A stretch of DNA of 64,000 bases from Glycomyces artemisiae (lineage in GTDB: Bacteria > Actinomycetota > Actinomycetes > Mycobacteriales > Micromonosporaceae), in NCBI RefSeq assembly GCF_003002955.1, contig NZ_PVTJ01000003.1:310001-374000 (forward strand). The letters are read 5' to 3'. Of this stretch, positions 23,011 to 32,278 are shown in pieces. The notes under the pieces were generated by a model. That model had not been told where the DNA came from. It searched no databases and saw nothing but the letters and a program-made list of their open reading frames with translations. Positions within the stretch are counted from its first letter, which is position 1. Every line of letters starts with the position of its first letter. The position numbers and the translations under genes were made by a program.

Positions 23011-23304
23011 TCAGGCCAGCAGTTTGGCTTTGGCCGCGGCGAACTCGGCGTCGCTGAGGGCGCCCGCGTCGTGGAGGTCGACGAGGCGGCCGATCTGGGC
23101 GATGACGTCGTCGCCGCCTGCGGGTGCGGGTGCGGGTGCGGGTGCGGGCGGGGCCTGGCGGTAGGCCTCGGCGTCGGCCCTGGTCTGCGCGCGGTTCTGG
23201 GAGGCGCGTTCCATGGAGCGGTTGACGGCTCCGGCGGTCCCGGCGATGACGGCGGTGCGTGCCATCGTGCCGAGCAGGCCGGGTCGTCCGACTCGTCGGA
23301 TCAT
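23011..23304 (-). CDS. SHOCT-domain protein, 97 aa
   Basis: The C-terminal 30 residues (DVIAQIGRLVDLHDAGALSDAEFAAAKAKLLA) are a SHOCT domain, a short oligomerisation motif found at protein C-termini. The N-terminal half is a basic, alanine-rich segment (MIRRVGRPGLLGTMARTAVIAG). Between them is an Ala-Pro linker encoded by a GCGGGT hexanucleotide array. SHOCT proteins of this size often sit beside DUF6325-like proteins and small membrane proteins, as here. Role unknown, likely membrane-associated scaffold. Confidence 0.85.
   Translation of the reverse strand: MIRRVGRPGLLGTMARTAVIAGTAGAVNRSMERASQNRAQTRADAEAYRQAPPAPAPAPAPAGGDDVIAQIGRLVDLHDAGALSDAEFAAAKAKLLA
23120..23148. repeat. Hexanucleotide tandem repeat (GCGGGT) x4.8
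   Basis: Four perfect units plus five bases. Unit length is a multiple of three, so slippage would only lengthen or shorten the Ala-Pro linker of the SHOCT protein. Confidence 0.85.
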
Positions 23305-23314
23305 GGCGGGCCTC

Positions 23315-23719
23315 CTAGTGGTCGGCGAGTTCGGTGAGGGCGGCGGCCGGGACGCGTTCCCAGTCGAGGAGGCGTCCGCCGACGCCGCGGACGGCCCCGG
23401 CGAGGGCCCCGGCCCAGGTGTGCTCGAACAGGAGCATCCCGAGCGCGGTGTCGGGCTGGAGTTCGTCGGCGACGGCTTCGGCGTCCTCGGCGGCGAGGAT
23501 GCCCGCGGGTTCGCCGACGAGCGCGGCCAGGCGGTCGTCGACGCCGGAGGCTTCGAGCCAGGCGACGGCGCCGTCGGCGCCGCGGCTGACGACGAGCGCG
23601 TCGAGGACGGTGATGGTGCCCTGCTCGCTGAGCCGTTCGAGCTCGGCGAGCACGCTGCCGTCGAACCGGTTCCCCGAGAACTCGACGAGCACCAGGTCCA
23701 CTGGAGCCTTCCCGTCCAT
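23315..23719 (-). CDS. DUF6325-like (DUF1269-type) protein, 134 aa
   Basis: Sequence pattern PVDLVLVEFSGNRFDGSVLAELERL ... TITVLDALVVSRGADGAV ... DDRLAALVGEPAGILAAEDAEAVADEL ... ALGMLLFEHTWAGALAGAVRGVGG is that of the actinobacterial DUF6325/DUF1269-like group. It starts at ATG 23719 after AAAGGGGG. The gene is 10 bases upstream of the SHOCT gene, the usual pairing for this family, and presumably acts with it at the membrane. Function not established. Confidence 0.8.
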   Translation of the reverse strand: MDGKAPVDLVLVEFSGNRFDGSVLAELERLSEQGTITVLDALVVSRGADGAVAWLEASGVDDRLAALVGEPAGILAAEDAEAVADELQPDTALGMLLFEHTWAGALAGAVRGVGGRLLDWERVPAAALTELADH

Positions 23720-23805
23720 GCCGCCCCCTTTTGACGTCGTCCTGCCGGGGACGCTACACGGCGGTGCCGCCCCGGGCGCCGGTTTCCGAAGAACGCTCGC
23801 GGCGG

Positions 23806-24486
23806 TCAGAACGTCTTGGGGAGGGCGAGGATCACGACGGCCGCGCCGATGAACACGACGACCGCGGCGCCCGAGAGGAGCCACTGCGAGCGGGCGGTCT
23901 TCATGCGGGTGGCGACGCCCGCGAAGAACAGGGCGAGCGCGAGGATCACGGCCATGAACACGTAGTCGTCGGAGCGCTGGTTGTCCTCGTGGGCGTCGGC
24001 GGTGGCGGCCTCGGCCTGCGCGACGAGGTCGGCGGCGAGCGCGTCGGCTTCGAGCTCGTACTCGGGCATCTCGAACGGGGTGGCGGGCGCGTCGGGGTTG
24101 ACCAGCGGCTGCGTGGCGATCCAGGCGTCGAACGCGGGCCGGAACTCGGGCCGGAACCGCTCGTACAGGAACCCGGAGAGCTCGGCGGGGTTCGGCGTGT
24201 AGTCCCCGGCCGGGCGCGGGGAGGTGCCCGCGATGATCTCCTCCTGGAGGGCGCCGGTCCAGGAGGTGAAGGCCACGAGGTCCTTGAGCCGGTCCTGTCC
24301 GGCGTCGGTCGAGGCCTTCGCGGACTCGGTGCGGGCGGCCCCGGCGTCGGCGAACGAGATCGCCTGGAGGCCGCTCCACTTCGCGCTCTGGAACCCCGCC
24401 CACGCGGTGCCGACGGCGGCGAGCGCCATCACCACGGTGAGGACGAGGTCGACCCAGGGCGGCAGGGCCGGTGCGCGGTCGTCCAT
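23806..24486 (-). CDS. Membrane protein of unknown function, 226 aa
   Basis: One N-terminal membrane helix (WVDLVLTVVMALAAVGTAWAGF), a ~120-residue mainly helical loop rich in Ala/Glu, then two C-terminal helices (DYVFMAVILALALFFAGVA and WLLSGAAVVVFIGAAVVILAL). The segment AWAGFQSAKWSGLQAISFADAG is typical of a widespread actinobacterial hypothetical membrane family whose name I cannot give. AAGGAG precedes the ATG. It follows the giant surface-protein gene by 16 bases in the same direction and might be co-transcribed with it. Confidence 0.75.
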   Translation of the reverse strand: MDDRAPALPPWVDLVLTVVMALAAVGTAWAGFQSAKWSGLQAISFADAGAARTESAKASTDAGQDRLKDLVAFTSWTGALQEEIIAGTSPRPAGDYTPNPAELSGFLYERFRPEFRPAFDAWIATQPLVNPDAPATPFEMPEYELEADALAADLVAQAEAATADAHEDNQRSDDYVFMAVILALALFFAGVATRMKTARSQWLLSGAAVVVFIGAAVVILALPKTF

Positions 24487-24502
24487 GGCTTGCTCCTTCG
24501 GG

Positions 24503-27500
24503 TCAGGCGCGTCGGCGGGCGGCCAGGAGGAGTCCGGCTCCGGCGGTGAGGAACACGAGGGCCGCGGCGGCGGCGGAGCGCAGGTCGGCGCCGGTGACGG
24601 ACAGGACCGCGCCGTCCCAGGCGTTGACGACTTCGGCGGCGTCGCAGGTCGCGGTGTCGCAGGCGGCGACGGTGAACGTGCCGCCCTCGGCGCCGTTGAC
24701 GGCGAGCGCGGTCCGGTCGGCGCCGCCGTCGTCGGTCTCGGTGAGCGTGCACTCGGCTCCGGCGGGGAGCCCGGTGTAGGCGGCGGTGCCCTCGCCGGTG
24801 ATGGTGCGCTCCGGTCCGCCGGGGATGTCCACTGCGGACCCGTCGAGGGTGCAGGCGAGGTCGACGGTGAACACGTCGTCCTCGTGGCCGGGCGCGCCTT
24901 CGCCGTCGAGGCGCTTGGCGACGGCGAGGCCGCCGAGGTCGAAGCGGTTGACGATCGTGAGTTCGGCGGTGTCGCGGCGCGGGATCGCGACCGGGTGGTC
25001 GCCGGCGACGGTGACCTCGGTGGCGCCGCCGGTCTCCGTCTCCGTTACGGTGCAGACCGATCCGGTCGGCAGGCCCTCGTAGAGCGCGGCTTCGTCCACA
25101 TCGAACTCGCGGGTCGGGCCGCCCGGCACGGTCACGTCGAGGACGCCTTCACCGGTGTCGAAGGTGCAGGCGAGCGAGACGGTGAAGGGCCCGGCGCCGT
25201 AGGCGTCGGCGCCGTCCCCGGTGACCTCCTTGACGATCCGGAGCGAACCGGAGGAGACCACGTTGATCGCGTACAGGGTCGAGGTCGTCCCGGCGCCGAT
25301 CGTGACGGACTCCGGCCGGATCGCCGTGAACGTGGCGCCGCCCGTGCCGGTCTCGACGGCGCTGCACACCGCGCCCGCGGGCAGGTTCGGGACGGTCGCC
25401 TGGAGCGGCCGGGCGCCGCCGAGCAGGAGCGTGTCCTCGTAGACGGTGCGGCTGCCGGTGGCGTCGTCGAGCGTGCAGGTGACCTCGATCGTGAAGGGGC
25501 CGGGCGTGACCGGGCCGGCGCCGGAGCCGAAGACCTTCTTCAGGAGCCGGAGCGAGCCGGTGCCGAACGTGTTCGACATGGTCGCGATGTTGACGGTGCC
25601 GTCCGCGTCCGGGGACAGCGTGATGTCGGCGCTGGGGCCGTGCGTGGTGGTCGAGTTGCCGCCGTCGTCCACGGTGATCGAGAGGTCGGCGCCCTTGCCG
25701 TCGGTCTCGGCGACGGTGCACTCCGCGCCCGCGGGCAGGCCGGTGAACTCGGCGCTGCCGCCGTCGGAGAGCACCGCGGTCATCGGGTCGTCGGCGCTGT
25801 GCCCGGTCGCGTAGACGGGCTCGCCGAGGAACGTGCAGTCGACGCGGACGCCGAAGGGCCCGTAAGTGATCGGGTCGCCGTTCTGGTCGACGGCGGTCGA
25901 GTCGACCTGTTTGCGGACGACGATCCCGGCGAGGTCGTACGTGTTGACCGCGGTGATCGTCTGCGGGTCCTCCGACTCACGGGTCACCGTGACGGTGGTG
26001 GCGTCGAAGGAGGTCGCGCCGTTCGCGTCGTCCTCGGTGACGGTGCACTCGGCGCCGTACGGGAGGTCGGTGACGGTGACGGTCTCGCCGGGTCTGAGGG
26101 TCTGGACGGCGTCGTCGCCGAGCGGCACGTCCCCTTCGACGCGGGTGCCGATCGCGGAGCGGCACGTCAGGTTCAGGACGAACTCGTCGGGCGCGAACGC
26201 CGCGCCGTCGCCGGCGACCTCCTTCGTGAGCGAGAGGTGCCCGGTGGCGAGGGCGACGCCGACGCGCTCGCCTTCGGTGAGCGGCAGGTTCGTGCCCGTT
26301 TCGGTCGTGCCGCCCACCGAGGCGGAGTTCCACGCCAACGTGTCGGGCCCGGCGGTGGCCGAGAAGGGCGGCGCGGTCATGCGGAACTCGAACCCGATCT
26401 TGTCGAGCGGCTGGAACCGCTGTCCGTCGGGGAAGAACGCCTCGTACCGCAGCGCCGTGATGCGCGCCAGGATCGCCTCGGTGAACGCGGGGCCGCCGAA
26501 CTGCGGGAACAGCGTCCAGTTCCCTTCGGGGCAGGCGACCACGCGGGTGTAGGTGCACGGGTCGGTACTGTCGGCCCAGTACAGGCGCAGGACCGTGCCC
26601 GGCGGGACCGGCGTGGTCAGGCGCGCGGTGCCCTCGAACAGCGGGCGCCACTGCGAGCCGCGCTGGTTCGGGTTGATCGCGCCGGTGTCGCCGGGCGAGG
26701 GGAGCTGGTCGAAGCCGGTGACCTGGTTCAGCGCGAGGTTGCCGGTGTTGGTGGCCTCGAAGCGCCACCAGTGGTCGCCGCCGGGCTTGAGGACCGGCAC
26801 GCACGGCGACTTGTAGAACCCGGCCGTGTCGGGTGCGCAGTCGGCGGGGTCGGTGTTCGGGTCGGTGGAGAGGTTCCCGAGCTCGTCGTCCTCGGCCCGG
26901 ACGGTCTTGACCGAGCGCATCGACGCGGCCGAGGTCACGCGGATCGAGGCGCTCGCCTGGCACTCGCCGGTGTCCGGGTCGAGGGTGCCGTCGCAGGCGT
27001 CCCAGGGCCGGTCGCCGGTGACGCCCGCGGTGTTGGCGACGACCGTGCCGGCGGCGACGCCGGGCCGCACGGTGAGCTGGATCGTGATCGTGTAGGTCTG
27101 GCCCGCTTCGAGGACCGAGCCCGCGGGGAACGTGAAGCGGATCTGCTCGACGTTCCCGGTGACGTCGGCGGTGACCTCGTCGGGGTCGGTCGGCAGGGCC
27201 GTGCCGTTCGGCGGCTGCGGCGCGGCGCCCGCGAGCGCGTACGCGAAGGCGTTCTCGCCGTCCGGGTGCTGGTCCTGGTCCCAGATGAGCTGCGCGCCTG
27301 TGGCGTCGGTCGGGAGGACGTCGGTGACGACGGGGTCGACGATCGCGTGGGAGCCGGTGTTGGTGATCTGGATCGTGTAAGGGACGGCCGCGGAGGGGGC
27401 CTTGACGCCGCCGTCGACGGCGCCTGCGGCGAGCTTGACGACCTTGACGGCGTTGCGCTCGTGCTGGTACAGGACCGTGGCGGTCGCGCTGTCCTCGGCG

Positions 27501-30500
27501 CTCACCGGTTCGCCGCCGACGAGGACCGCGCCCTTGGCGACGACGTCGACGGTGTTGGTGGCGATGCCCGCGGCGGTCTCGCCGGGCGCCGGGTCGTTGC
27601 CCGTCAGGTCGGACTGGACTTCGCCGCCGGAGCGGAGCTCGTCGCGGCGGACGAGGGCGACGTTGACGGCCTGGAGCGGGTTCGCCGGGTTCTCCCAGAT
27701 CTTCCCGTCGGCGCGGGTGAAGGTGAACCGCAGGCCCTGCACGTCGGCGGCGGCGACCCCGGCGGGCAGCGCGAGCGCGGTGGCGGGCGTGCCGTTCGTC
27801 CAGGAGCCGCCGGTGACGGTGACGCCGGAGCCGGTGTCGGTGAACGTCCCGCCGGTGAAGGCGTCGACCTGGACGCGGTCGATGGGGGCGGTGAAGCCGA
27901 ACGAGCCGAAGCCGTTGAAGTCGTACTGGTTCCACAGCCGCGGTTCGTCGTCGGTGAGCGTCATCAGGTTCGTGCGGGTGCTGCCGCCGGGCCTGCCGGT
28001 GATCGTCATGGTGACGGGCCCGTGGGAGGGCTCGACGACCTGCGGCGGGCTGAAGGACTTCCCGGCGGTGACGGTGAGGTCGGTGCCGGTGAGGACGATC
28101 GCGGCGTCGTCGGTCGCGGTCGGCTTGTCCTCGTCGGTACCGCCGAGGTCGGCGACCTTCGCCTGGACGTCGTTCTCGACGGGCGAGTCGGCCGTGGTGA
28201 CCGCATCGCCGGTGGAGCGGTGCGCGGCGCGCAGGCGCAGGTCGAGCACGAGGCCCGCTTCGGCGCCCGCGTCGATGCGGCCGTCGTGGGAGACGGTGAC
28301 GCCGACGGCGTCGGCGAGGTCGGCTTCGGTGAGCGCGAGCGCTTCGTCCACGGTGTACGCGCCGGTCGTCCCGTCGGCGAAGGCGAGCGTCACGGTCGTG
28401 GAGGTCGCCCCGTCGGGGACGGTGATCGACACGATCTGCTTGAGGTCGAAGACGTCGAACGGGTCGGCGGCCTGCGGTTCGGCGATGGTCAGGTTGTCGA
28501 CCTTCGCGGCGGTGCGGTTGGTGGCGGTGACGGTGACGCGCCCGGACGGGTAGGCGGCGGCGTCGGTGCCGGCCGGCGGGACGCCGAGGGGCCCGCCGGT
28601 CCAGGTCTTCACCACGTCGACGTTCAGGGGCACGTCGATGATGAGAACCTCGTCGGCGCCGGTGTCGGTGACGACTTCGGCGCCGCCGGTGCTGCCGGTG
28701 GCGCGGGCGGTGTCGAGGACCTCGCCGGGCGATCCGGCCACGTTGTACTCGCGGGAGCCGAGGACCGGGTCGGGGTCGGTCTGCGGGTCGCGCACGAGGT
28801 CGCGGATCTGGAAGGTGAGGCGCAGGGTGCGGTCGTTGCCGCTGGAGCGGGCGACGCCGTCGCCGACCTGCGGGAGCGTCGGGTCGGTGCCGATGCGGTC
28901 GGCGCGGGTGGGGCTCTCGGTGAAGACGAGGCGGGCGCTCAGGGTCGAGGCCCGCTCGTCGGCGGTGAGCGTGTAGCCGGGGAAGGTCCCGTCGCACGCG
29001 TCGGGGCAGGGGTCGCCCGCGGCGCGGACCCATTCGGTGCCGTTCCACAGTTCGACGCGGTCGACGGCGTCGTAGGTGAGCCACGGGTCGTCGGCGGCGC
29101 TGACGGCGTCGATGGCGACGAGGTCGAAGGCGTTGAAGAACGAGTCGCCGACGGCCGTGGTCTCGGGGTCGGCGACGTCGGAGATCACGACGTCGTCGAG
29201 GCCGGAGTAGCCGCCGGTGGACCAGTGGAGCTCGGCGTCGATCTGCTCGCCGGAGCGGGCGGTGACCGTCTTGCCCGCGCCCGGCTGCGGTTCGAGGAAG
29301 GTCTTGTCGATGAGCGAGCCCGTGCCGGGGACGACCGGGACGAGGTCGACGGTGGCGCACGCGTTGCCGGGGCGGGGCGCGGCGAGGTCGTCGGTGGAGG
29401 CGGCGGCGCCGGCACAGTCGGTGACGGTCTCGTCGGACCCGGCCGCGTCGCCGGAGCCGTCGCGCTTGTCGTCGCGCAGGGCCGCTTGGAAGTTCGGGGA
29501 CACGGCGGTGCCGGGCTCGAAGCCGTCGGGGTCGGTGTAGTCGAACTTGAGGCCCTGGATGTCGTCTCGCAGGTCGGCGGGGATCGGGAGGTTGACGACG
29601 GCCGCGCCCTGGAGGTCCTCGGCGCCGGGCAGGACGACCCATTGCGTGCCGTCCCAGTACGAGATCGTCAGCGTGGCGCCCGCGGGGATCGCGGTCTGGG
29701 TGATCGCGGTGGCGTTGAAGCTGTTCCAGAACGGGTCCGGGTCGGGGTTCGGCGGCACGGTCGCCGGGTCCTGGACGGTCAGGGTGGTGGCGTCGGTGGT
29801 GGAGGCTGGGAACGGCGAGATCCGCGACGGGAGCTGGACCACGACCGTCTCGCCCGCGACGGAGTTGATCGAGGCGGGGGTGATGCGCTTGCCGACCTCG
29901 ACGGCGAGGCGGGCGGCGAGGGTGGTGAGCGTGTCGGAGGCGGTCGCGGTGCCGGTGTCGTCGCCTTCGGCGACCTCGACGAGGACCTGGTTGGCGTGGA
30001 CGAGTTCGTCCTCGGTCTGGTCGGGGTCGGTGTCCACGGTGAACGGGATCGTGGCCTGGGCTCCGGCGATGATGTCGCCGGTGAAGACCACGGTGAAGCC
30101 GGTGACAGTGCCGTTCGGGGCGGGGAGCGTGTCGGGGTCGGCGGCGTCGAGGGTCTCGGTCGTGCCGTCATCGTAGGTGTACGTGACGGTGGCGGCGGTG
30201 GCGCCGCTGGGCCAGGCGACCTCGTCGGTGAACCCGGTGAACGTGAGGCCGTTCGTGAACGGGTTCTCGGTGGCCGGGTCGGGTTCGGTGATGGTCATGG
30301 TGTCGACGGCGGTCCCGGCGTTGGTGCCGGTGAGCGTGACGGTGGACGGGTCTCCGGCTGCGACCGGGTCGGGGTCGAAGGACTTCGAGGCGGCGGCGGT
30401 GATGTCGAGCGGCACGATCGTGTAGTCGGCCGCGGCGTCGCCGGTGGCGGTCTGGCCTTCGGCGGCGGTCTCGGCGGTGACGGTGTTGTCCACCGCGGTC

Positions 30501-31450
30501 TGGGTGTCGATGCCGGTCACATTGTCGCGCTGGACGAGGTCGAGTTCGGCGCTCGCGCTGCCGCCCGCGGGGATCGGGTCGCCGTCGGCGTTCGTGAAGG
30601 TGAGGCGCACGCCGCGCACGTCGGCGGCGTCCACGCCGTCGGGCAGGGCGGCGGCGGGGCCGGGGGTGCCGGCGACCCAGGCGCCGTCGACCCAGACTTC
30701 GACGAGGACCTGGTCGGCGCCGTCGGGGAACGTGACGTCGCCGAAGCCGGTGAACGCCAGGTGGTCGAAGGGGTTCGGGGTCGCGGCGGGGTCGGCCGGG
30801 TCGGTGATGCGCAGGGAGTCGATGTCGCCGTTGGAGCGGTCGGCGGCGCCGACGGTGAGGGTGGTGGCGGTGCCGGGCCGGGCGACGCCCTGGTCGGGGT
30901 CGAAGGACTTCGTCGCGTCGACGGCGAGTTCGAGCGGCACGGAGGGCGTGACGACGGCGCTGTCGCTCTTGCTGGCGGCGTTCGAGGCGGCGACCGTGGC
31001 GTTGTTGGTGACCGGGACGCCGTCGGCCGAGTGCGGCAGGTCGGGGTCGACGCGGACCTGGATCTGCACGGTCGCGGTCGCGCCGGGCGCGAGGCCCGTG
31101 GTGCCGTCGCTGAAGGTCTGGTCGAACACGACGGTCACGGTCTGGCCGTCGGCGGTGGAGGTCCCGGAGGCGCCGGTGACCTGGGGCGTGCCCTGGACGA
31201 GGAACTCGTCGGGGATGACGTCGGTGAGGGTGGCGTCGGCGCAGCTCGGCGTGAAGGAGGTGCAGCCGATGACCACGGTGTACGTGAACGTCTCTCCTGG
31301 CTGGACGGTCTCCGTGGAGGCGGTCTTGGTGATCGTCAGCGTCGCATCCTGCTGCTGCGCGGAGGCGGCCGTGGCCGGGACCAGCAGCGTGACCAGGCCC
31401 GTCGACAGTGCGAGGACGGCCGCCGCCGCCTTCCGTCCGAACGAGCGCAT
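24503..31450 (-). CDS. Very large secreted, cell-surface repeat protein with five DUF5979-type domains, 2,315 aa
   Basis: Signal peptide: MRSFGRKAAAAVLALSTGLV ... ATAASA, cleavage near residue 31. Residues ~35-1,690 are serial beta-sandwich modules of the DUF11/conserved-repeat type (first: ATLTITKTASTETVQPGETF), several beginning with a KSFDPD or KSFSPP signature. Residues ~1,700-2,270 hold five DUF5979-like domains, each starting with an xLxxxKxV strand and containing a two-cysteine pair (for example AGAECTLTET). The end is NAWDGAVLSVTGADLR, a membrane helix and ARRRA: LSVTG could be a degenerate LAxTG-type sortase signal. Start ATG 31450 has GGAGG upstream. Probable wall-anchored stalk or adhesin. 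Confidence 0.88.
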   Translation of the reverse strand: MRSFGRKAAAAVLALSTGLVTLLVPATAASAQQQDATLTITKTASTETVQPGETFTYTVVIGCTSFTPSCADATLTDVIPDEFLVQGTPQVTGASGTSTADGQTVTVVFDQTFSDGTTGLAPGATATVQIQVRVDPDLPHSADGVPVTNNATVAASNAASKSDSAVVTPSVPLELAVDATKSFDPDQGVARPGTATTLTVGAADRSNGDIDSLRITDPADPAATPNPFDHLAFTGFGDVTFPDGADQVLVEVWVDGAWVAGTPGPAAALPDGVDAADVRGVRLTFTNADGDPIPAGGSASAELDLVQRDNVTGIDTQTAVDNTVTAETAAEGQTATGDAAADYTIVPLDITAAASKSFDPDPVAAGDPSTVTLTGTNAGTAVDTMTITEPDPATENPFTNGLTFTGFTDEVAWPSGATAATVTYTYDDGTTETLDAADPDTLPAPNGTVTGFTVVFTGDIIAGAQATIPFTVDTDPDQTEDELVHANQVLVEVAEGDDTGTATASDTLTTLAARLAVEVGKRITPASINSVAGETVVVQLPSRISPFPASTTDATTLTVQDPATVPPNPDPDPFWNSFNATAITQTAIPAGATLTISYWDGTQWVVLPGAEDLQGAAVVNLPIPADLRDDIQGLKFDYTDPDGFEPGTAVSPNFQAALRDDKRDGSGDAAGSDETVTDCAGAAASTDDLAAPRPGNACATVDLVPVVPGTGSLIDKTFLEPQPGAGKTVTARSGEQIDAELHWSTGGYSGLDDVVISDVADPETTAVGDSFFNAFDLVAIDAVSAADDPWLTYDAVDRVELWNGTEWVRAAGDPCPDACDGTFPGYTLTADERASTLSARLVFTESPTRADRIGTDPTLPQVGDGVARSSGNDRTLRLTFQIRDLVRDPQTDPDPVLGSREYNVAGSPGEVLDTARATGSTGGAEVVTDTGADEVLIIDVPLNVDVVKTWTGGPLGVPPAGTDAAAYPSGRVTVTATNRTAAKVDNLTIAEPQAADPFDVFDLKQIVSITVPDGATSTTVTLAFADGTTGAYTVDEALALTEADLADAVGVTVSHDGRIDAGAEAGLVLDLRLRAAHRSTGDAVTTADSPVENDVQAKVADLGGTDEDKPTATDDAAIVLTGTDLTVTAGKSFSPPQVVEPSHGPVTMTITGRPGGSTRTNLMTLTDDEPRLWNQYDFNGFGSFGFTAPIDRVQVDAFTGGTFTDTGSGVTVTGGSWTNGTPATALALPAGVAAADVQGLRFTFTRADGKIWENPANPLQAVNVALVRRDELRSGGEVQSDLTGNDPAPGETAAGIATNTVDVVAKGAVLVGGEPVSAEDSATATVLYQHERNAVKVVKLAAGAVDGGVKAPSAAVPYTIQITNTGSHAIVDPVVTDVLPTDATGAQLIWDQDQHPDGENAFAYALAGAAPQPPNGTALPTDPDEVTADVTGNVEQIRFTFPAGSVLEAGQTYTITIQLTVRPGVAAGTVVANTAGVTGDRPWDACDGTLDPDTGECQASASIRVTSAASMRSVKTVRAEDDELGNLSTDPNTDPADCAPDTAGFYKSPCVPVLKPGGDHWWRFEATNTGNLALNQVTGFDQLPSPGDTGAINPNQRGSQWRPLFEGTARLTTPVPPGTVLRLYWADSTDPCTYTRVVACPEGNWTLFPQFGGPAFTEAILARITALRYEAFFPDGQRFQPLDKIGFEFRMTAPPFSATAGPDTLAWNSASVGGTTETGTNLPLTEGERVGVALATGHLSLTKEVAGDGAAFAPDEFVLNLTCRSAIGTRVEGDVPLGDDAVQTLRPGETVTVTDLPYGAECTVTEDDANGATSFDATTVTVTRESEDPQTITAVNTYDLAGIVVRKQVDSTAVDQNGDPITYGPFGVRVDCTFLGEPVYATGHSADDPMTAVLSDGGSAEFTGLPAGAECTVAETDGKGADLSITVDDGGNSTTTHGPSADITLSPDADGTVNIATMSNTFGTGSLRLLKKVFGSGAGPVTPGPFTIEVTCTLDDATGSRTVYEDTLLLGGARPLQATVPNLPAGAVCSAVETGTGGATFTAIRPESVTIGAGTTSTLYAINVVSSGSLRIVKEVTGDGADAYGAGPFTVSLACTFDTGEGVLDVTVPGGPTREFDVDEAALYEGLPTGSVCTVTETETGGATEVTVAGDHPVAIPRRDTAELTIVNRFDLGGLAVAKRLDGEGAPGHEDDVFTVDLACTLDGSAVDIPGGPERTITGEGTAAYTGLPAGAECTLTETDDGGADRTALAVNGAEGGTFTVAACDTATCDAAEVVNAWDGAVLSVTGADLRSAAAAALVFLTAGAGLLLAARRRA

Positions 31451-31592
31451 GGACACCTCCGCAATCGACGACCTGTCGCCGCGCCGGAGGCACGACCCAC
31501 GGGAAGATATCACTCACAGTGACGAATTGCGGCCATAAAGTACGGCCCGTCCCCCGTTCCGCGACAAGCCGCCCCGACGGGCGCCCCTGTAG

Positions 31593-31635
31593 TTGACGTG
31601 TCATTGATCTGGCGCTACCGTCGTTGACATGTCAT
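31593..31635. promoter_or_regulatory. Two TTGAC-RY-GTCAT operators upstream of MarR gene
   Basis: TTGACGTGTCAT (31593-31604) and TTGACATGTCAT (31624-31635), 31 bases apart (three helical turns), 54 bases before the MarR start. The core TGACATGTCA is a perfect palindrome. Same element occurs twice more at 32201-32240 ahead of the flavin oxidoreductase operon. Confidence 0.75.
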
Positions 31636-31688
31636 GCAGCCGGGAGGTCCGGCCGAGGCGTGACCGACGATTCCTGTGGAGGTCTCCC

Positions 31689-32171
31689 ATGTCGCAGCGC
31701 AAGGGCCGCACCGCGCTCACCCGCACCGAGCTCGACAGCTGGCGCGTGTTCGTCGAGACGACCGAGGACCTGCGCACCAGGCTCGGCGCGCGGCTTCAGT
31801 CCGAGAGCGGGATCTCGTCGGGGGACTACCGGGTGCTGCTGGAGCTGAGCGAGGCGCCGGGGCGGCGCCTGCGGTCCTCGCACCTGGCCGACGCGATCGG
31901 CTGGGAGCGCAGTCGGCTCTCGCACCACCTGGGGCGCATGGAGAAGCGGGGCCTGATCCGGCGCGAGGCCGCCGCGGGCGACAACCGCGGCGCCGAGGCC
32001 GTGCTCACCGACGAGGGCCGCGACGCGCTGCGACGCTCCAGCGTCCCCCACTTCCACGCCATCCGGGAGCTGTTCGTCGACGCGCTCACCCCCGAGCAGC
32101 TGGCGGCGGCCCGGGACGTCGCCGAGACCCTCCGCGACCACCTCGACAAGCTGGACCGGTCCGAGGCGTAG
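31689..32171 (+). CDS. MarR-family transcriptional regulator, 160 aa
   Basis: Complete MarR winged helix: helix bundle WRVFVETTEDLRTRLGARL, recognition helix RSSHLADAIGWERSRLSHHLGRMEKRGLI and wing RREAAAGDNRGAEAVLTDEGRDAL. GGAGG lies ten bases before ATG 31689. Identical operators flank the gene on both sides, so it very likely represses itself and the downstream luciferase-like oxidoreductase/F420-reductase-like operon. Inducer unknown, possibly a reactive or aromatic compound given the flavin-dependent target. Confidence 0.93.
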   Translation: MSQRKGRTALTRTELDSWRVFVETTEDLRTRLGARLQSESGISSGDYRVLLELSEAPGRRLRSSHLADAIGWERSRLSHHLGRMEKRGLIRREAAAGDNRGAEAVLTDEGRDALRRSSVPHFHAIRELFVDALTPEQLAAARDVAETLRDHLDKLDRSEA

Positions 32172-32200
32172 CGGCCCCGGTCACACGGCCCGCCCAATAG

Positions 32201-32240
32201 TTGACGCGTCATGAACATGCCCTTATGATTGACACGTCAA
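32201..32240. promoter_or_regulatory. Two further TTGAC-RY-GTCA operators
   Basis: TTGACGCGTCAT (32201-32212) and TTGACACGTCAA (32229-32240), 28 bases apart, lie 39-78 bases before the GTG at 32279. They complete a four-copy regulon with the pair at 31593-31635. Confidence 0.75.
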
Positions 32241-32278
32241 TCAGATTCCGGTCCTCCGGCCGGGCGAAGGAGAGCAAC

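Noticed and set aside
23120-23148. Tandem hexanucleotide array as CRISPR or regulatory repeat
   Set aside because: Units are only six bases, contiguous and inside a coding frame encoding Ala-Pro.
24224-31522. Open frame of ~2,430 codons on the plus strand opposite the surface-protein gene
   Set aside because: It mirrors the codon structure of the real minus gene, has Gly/Val/Arg/Asp-dominated low-complexity translation and no domain, signal peptide or ribosome site. High GC suppresses stops in the antisense frame.
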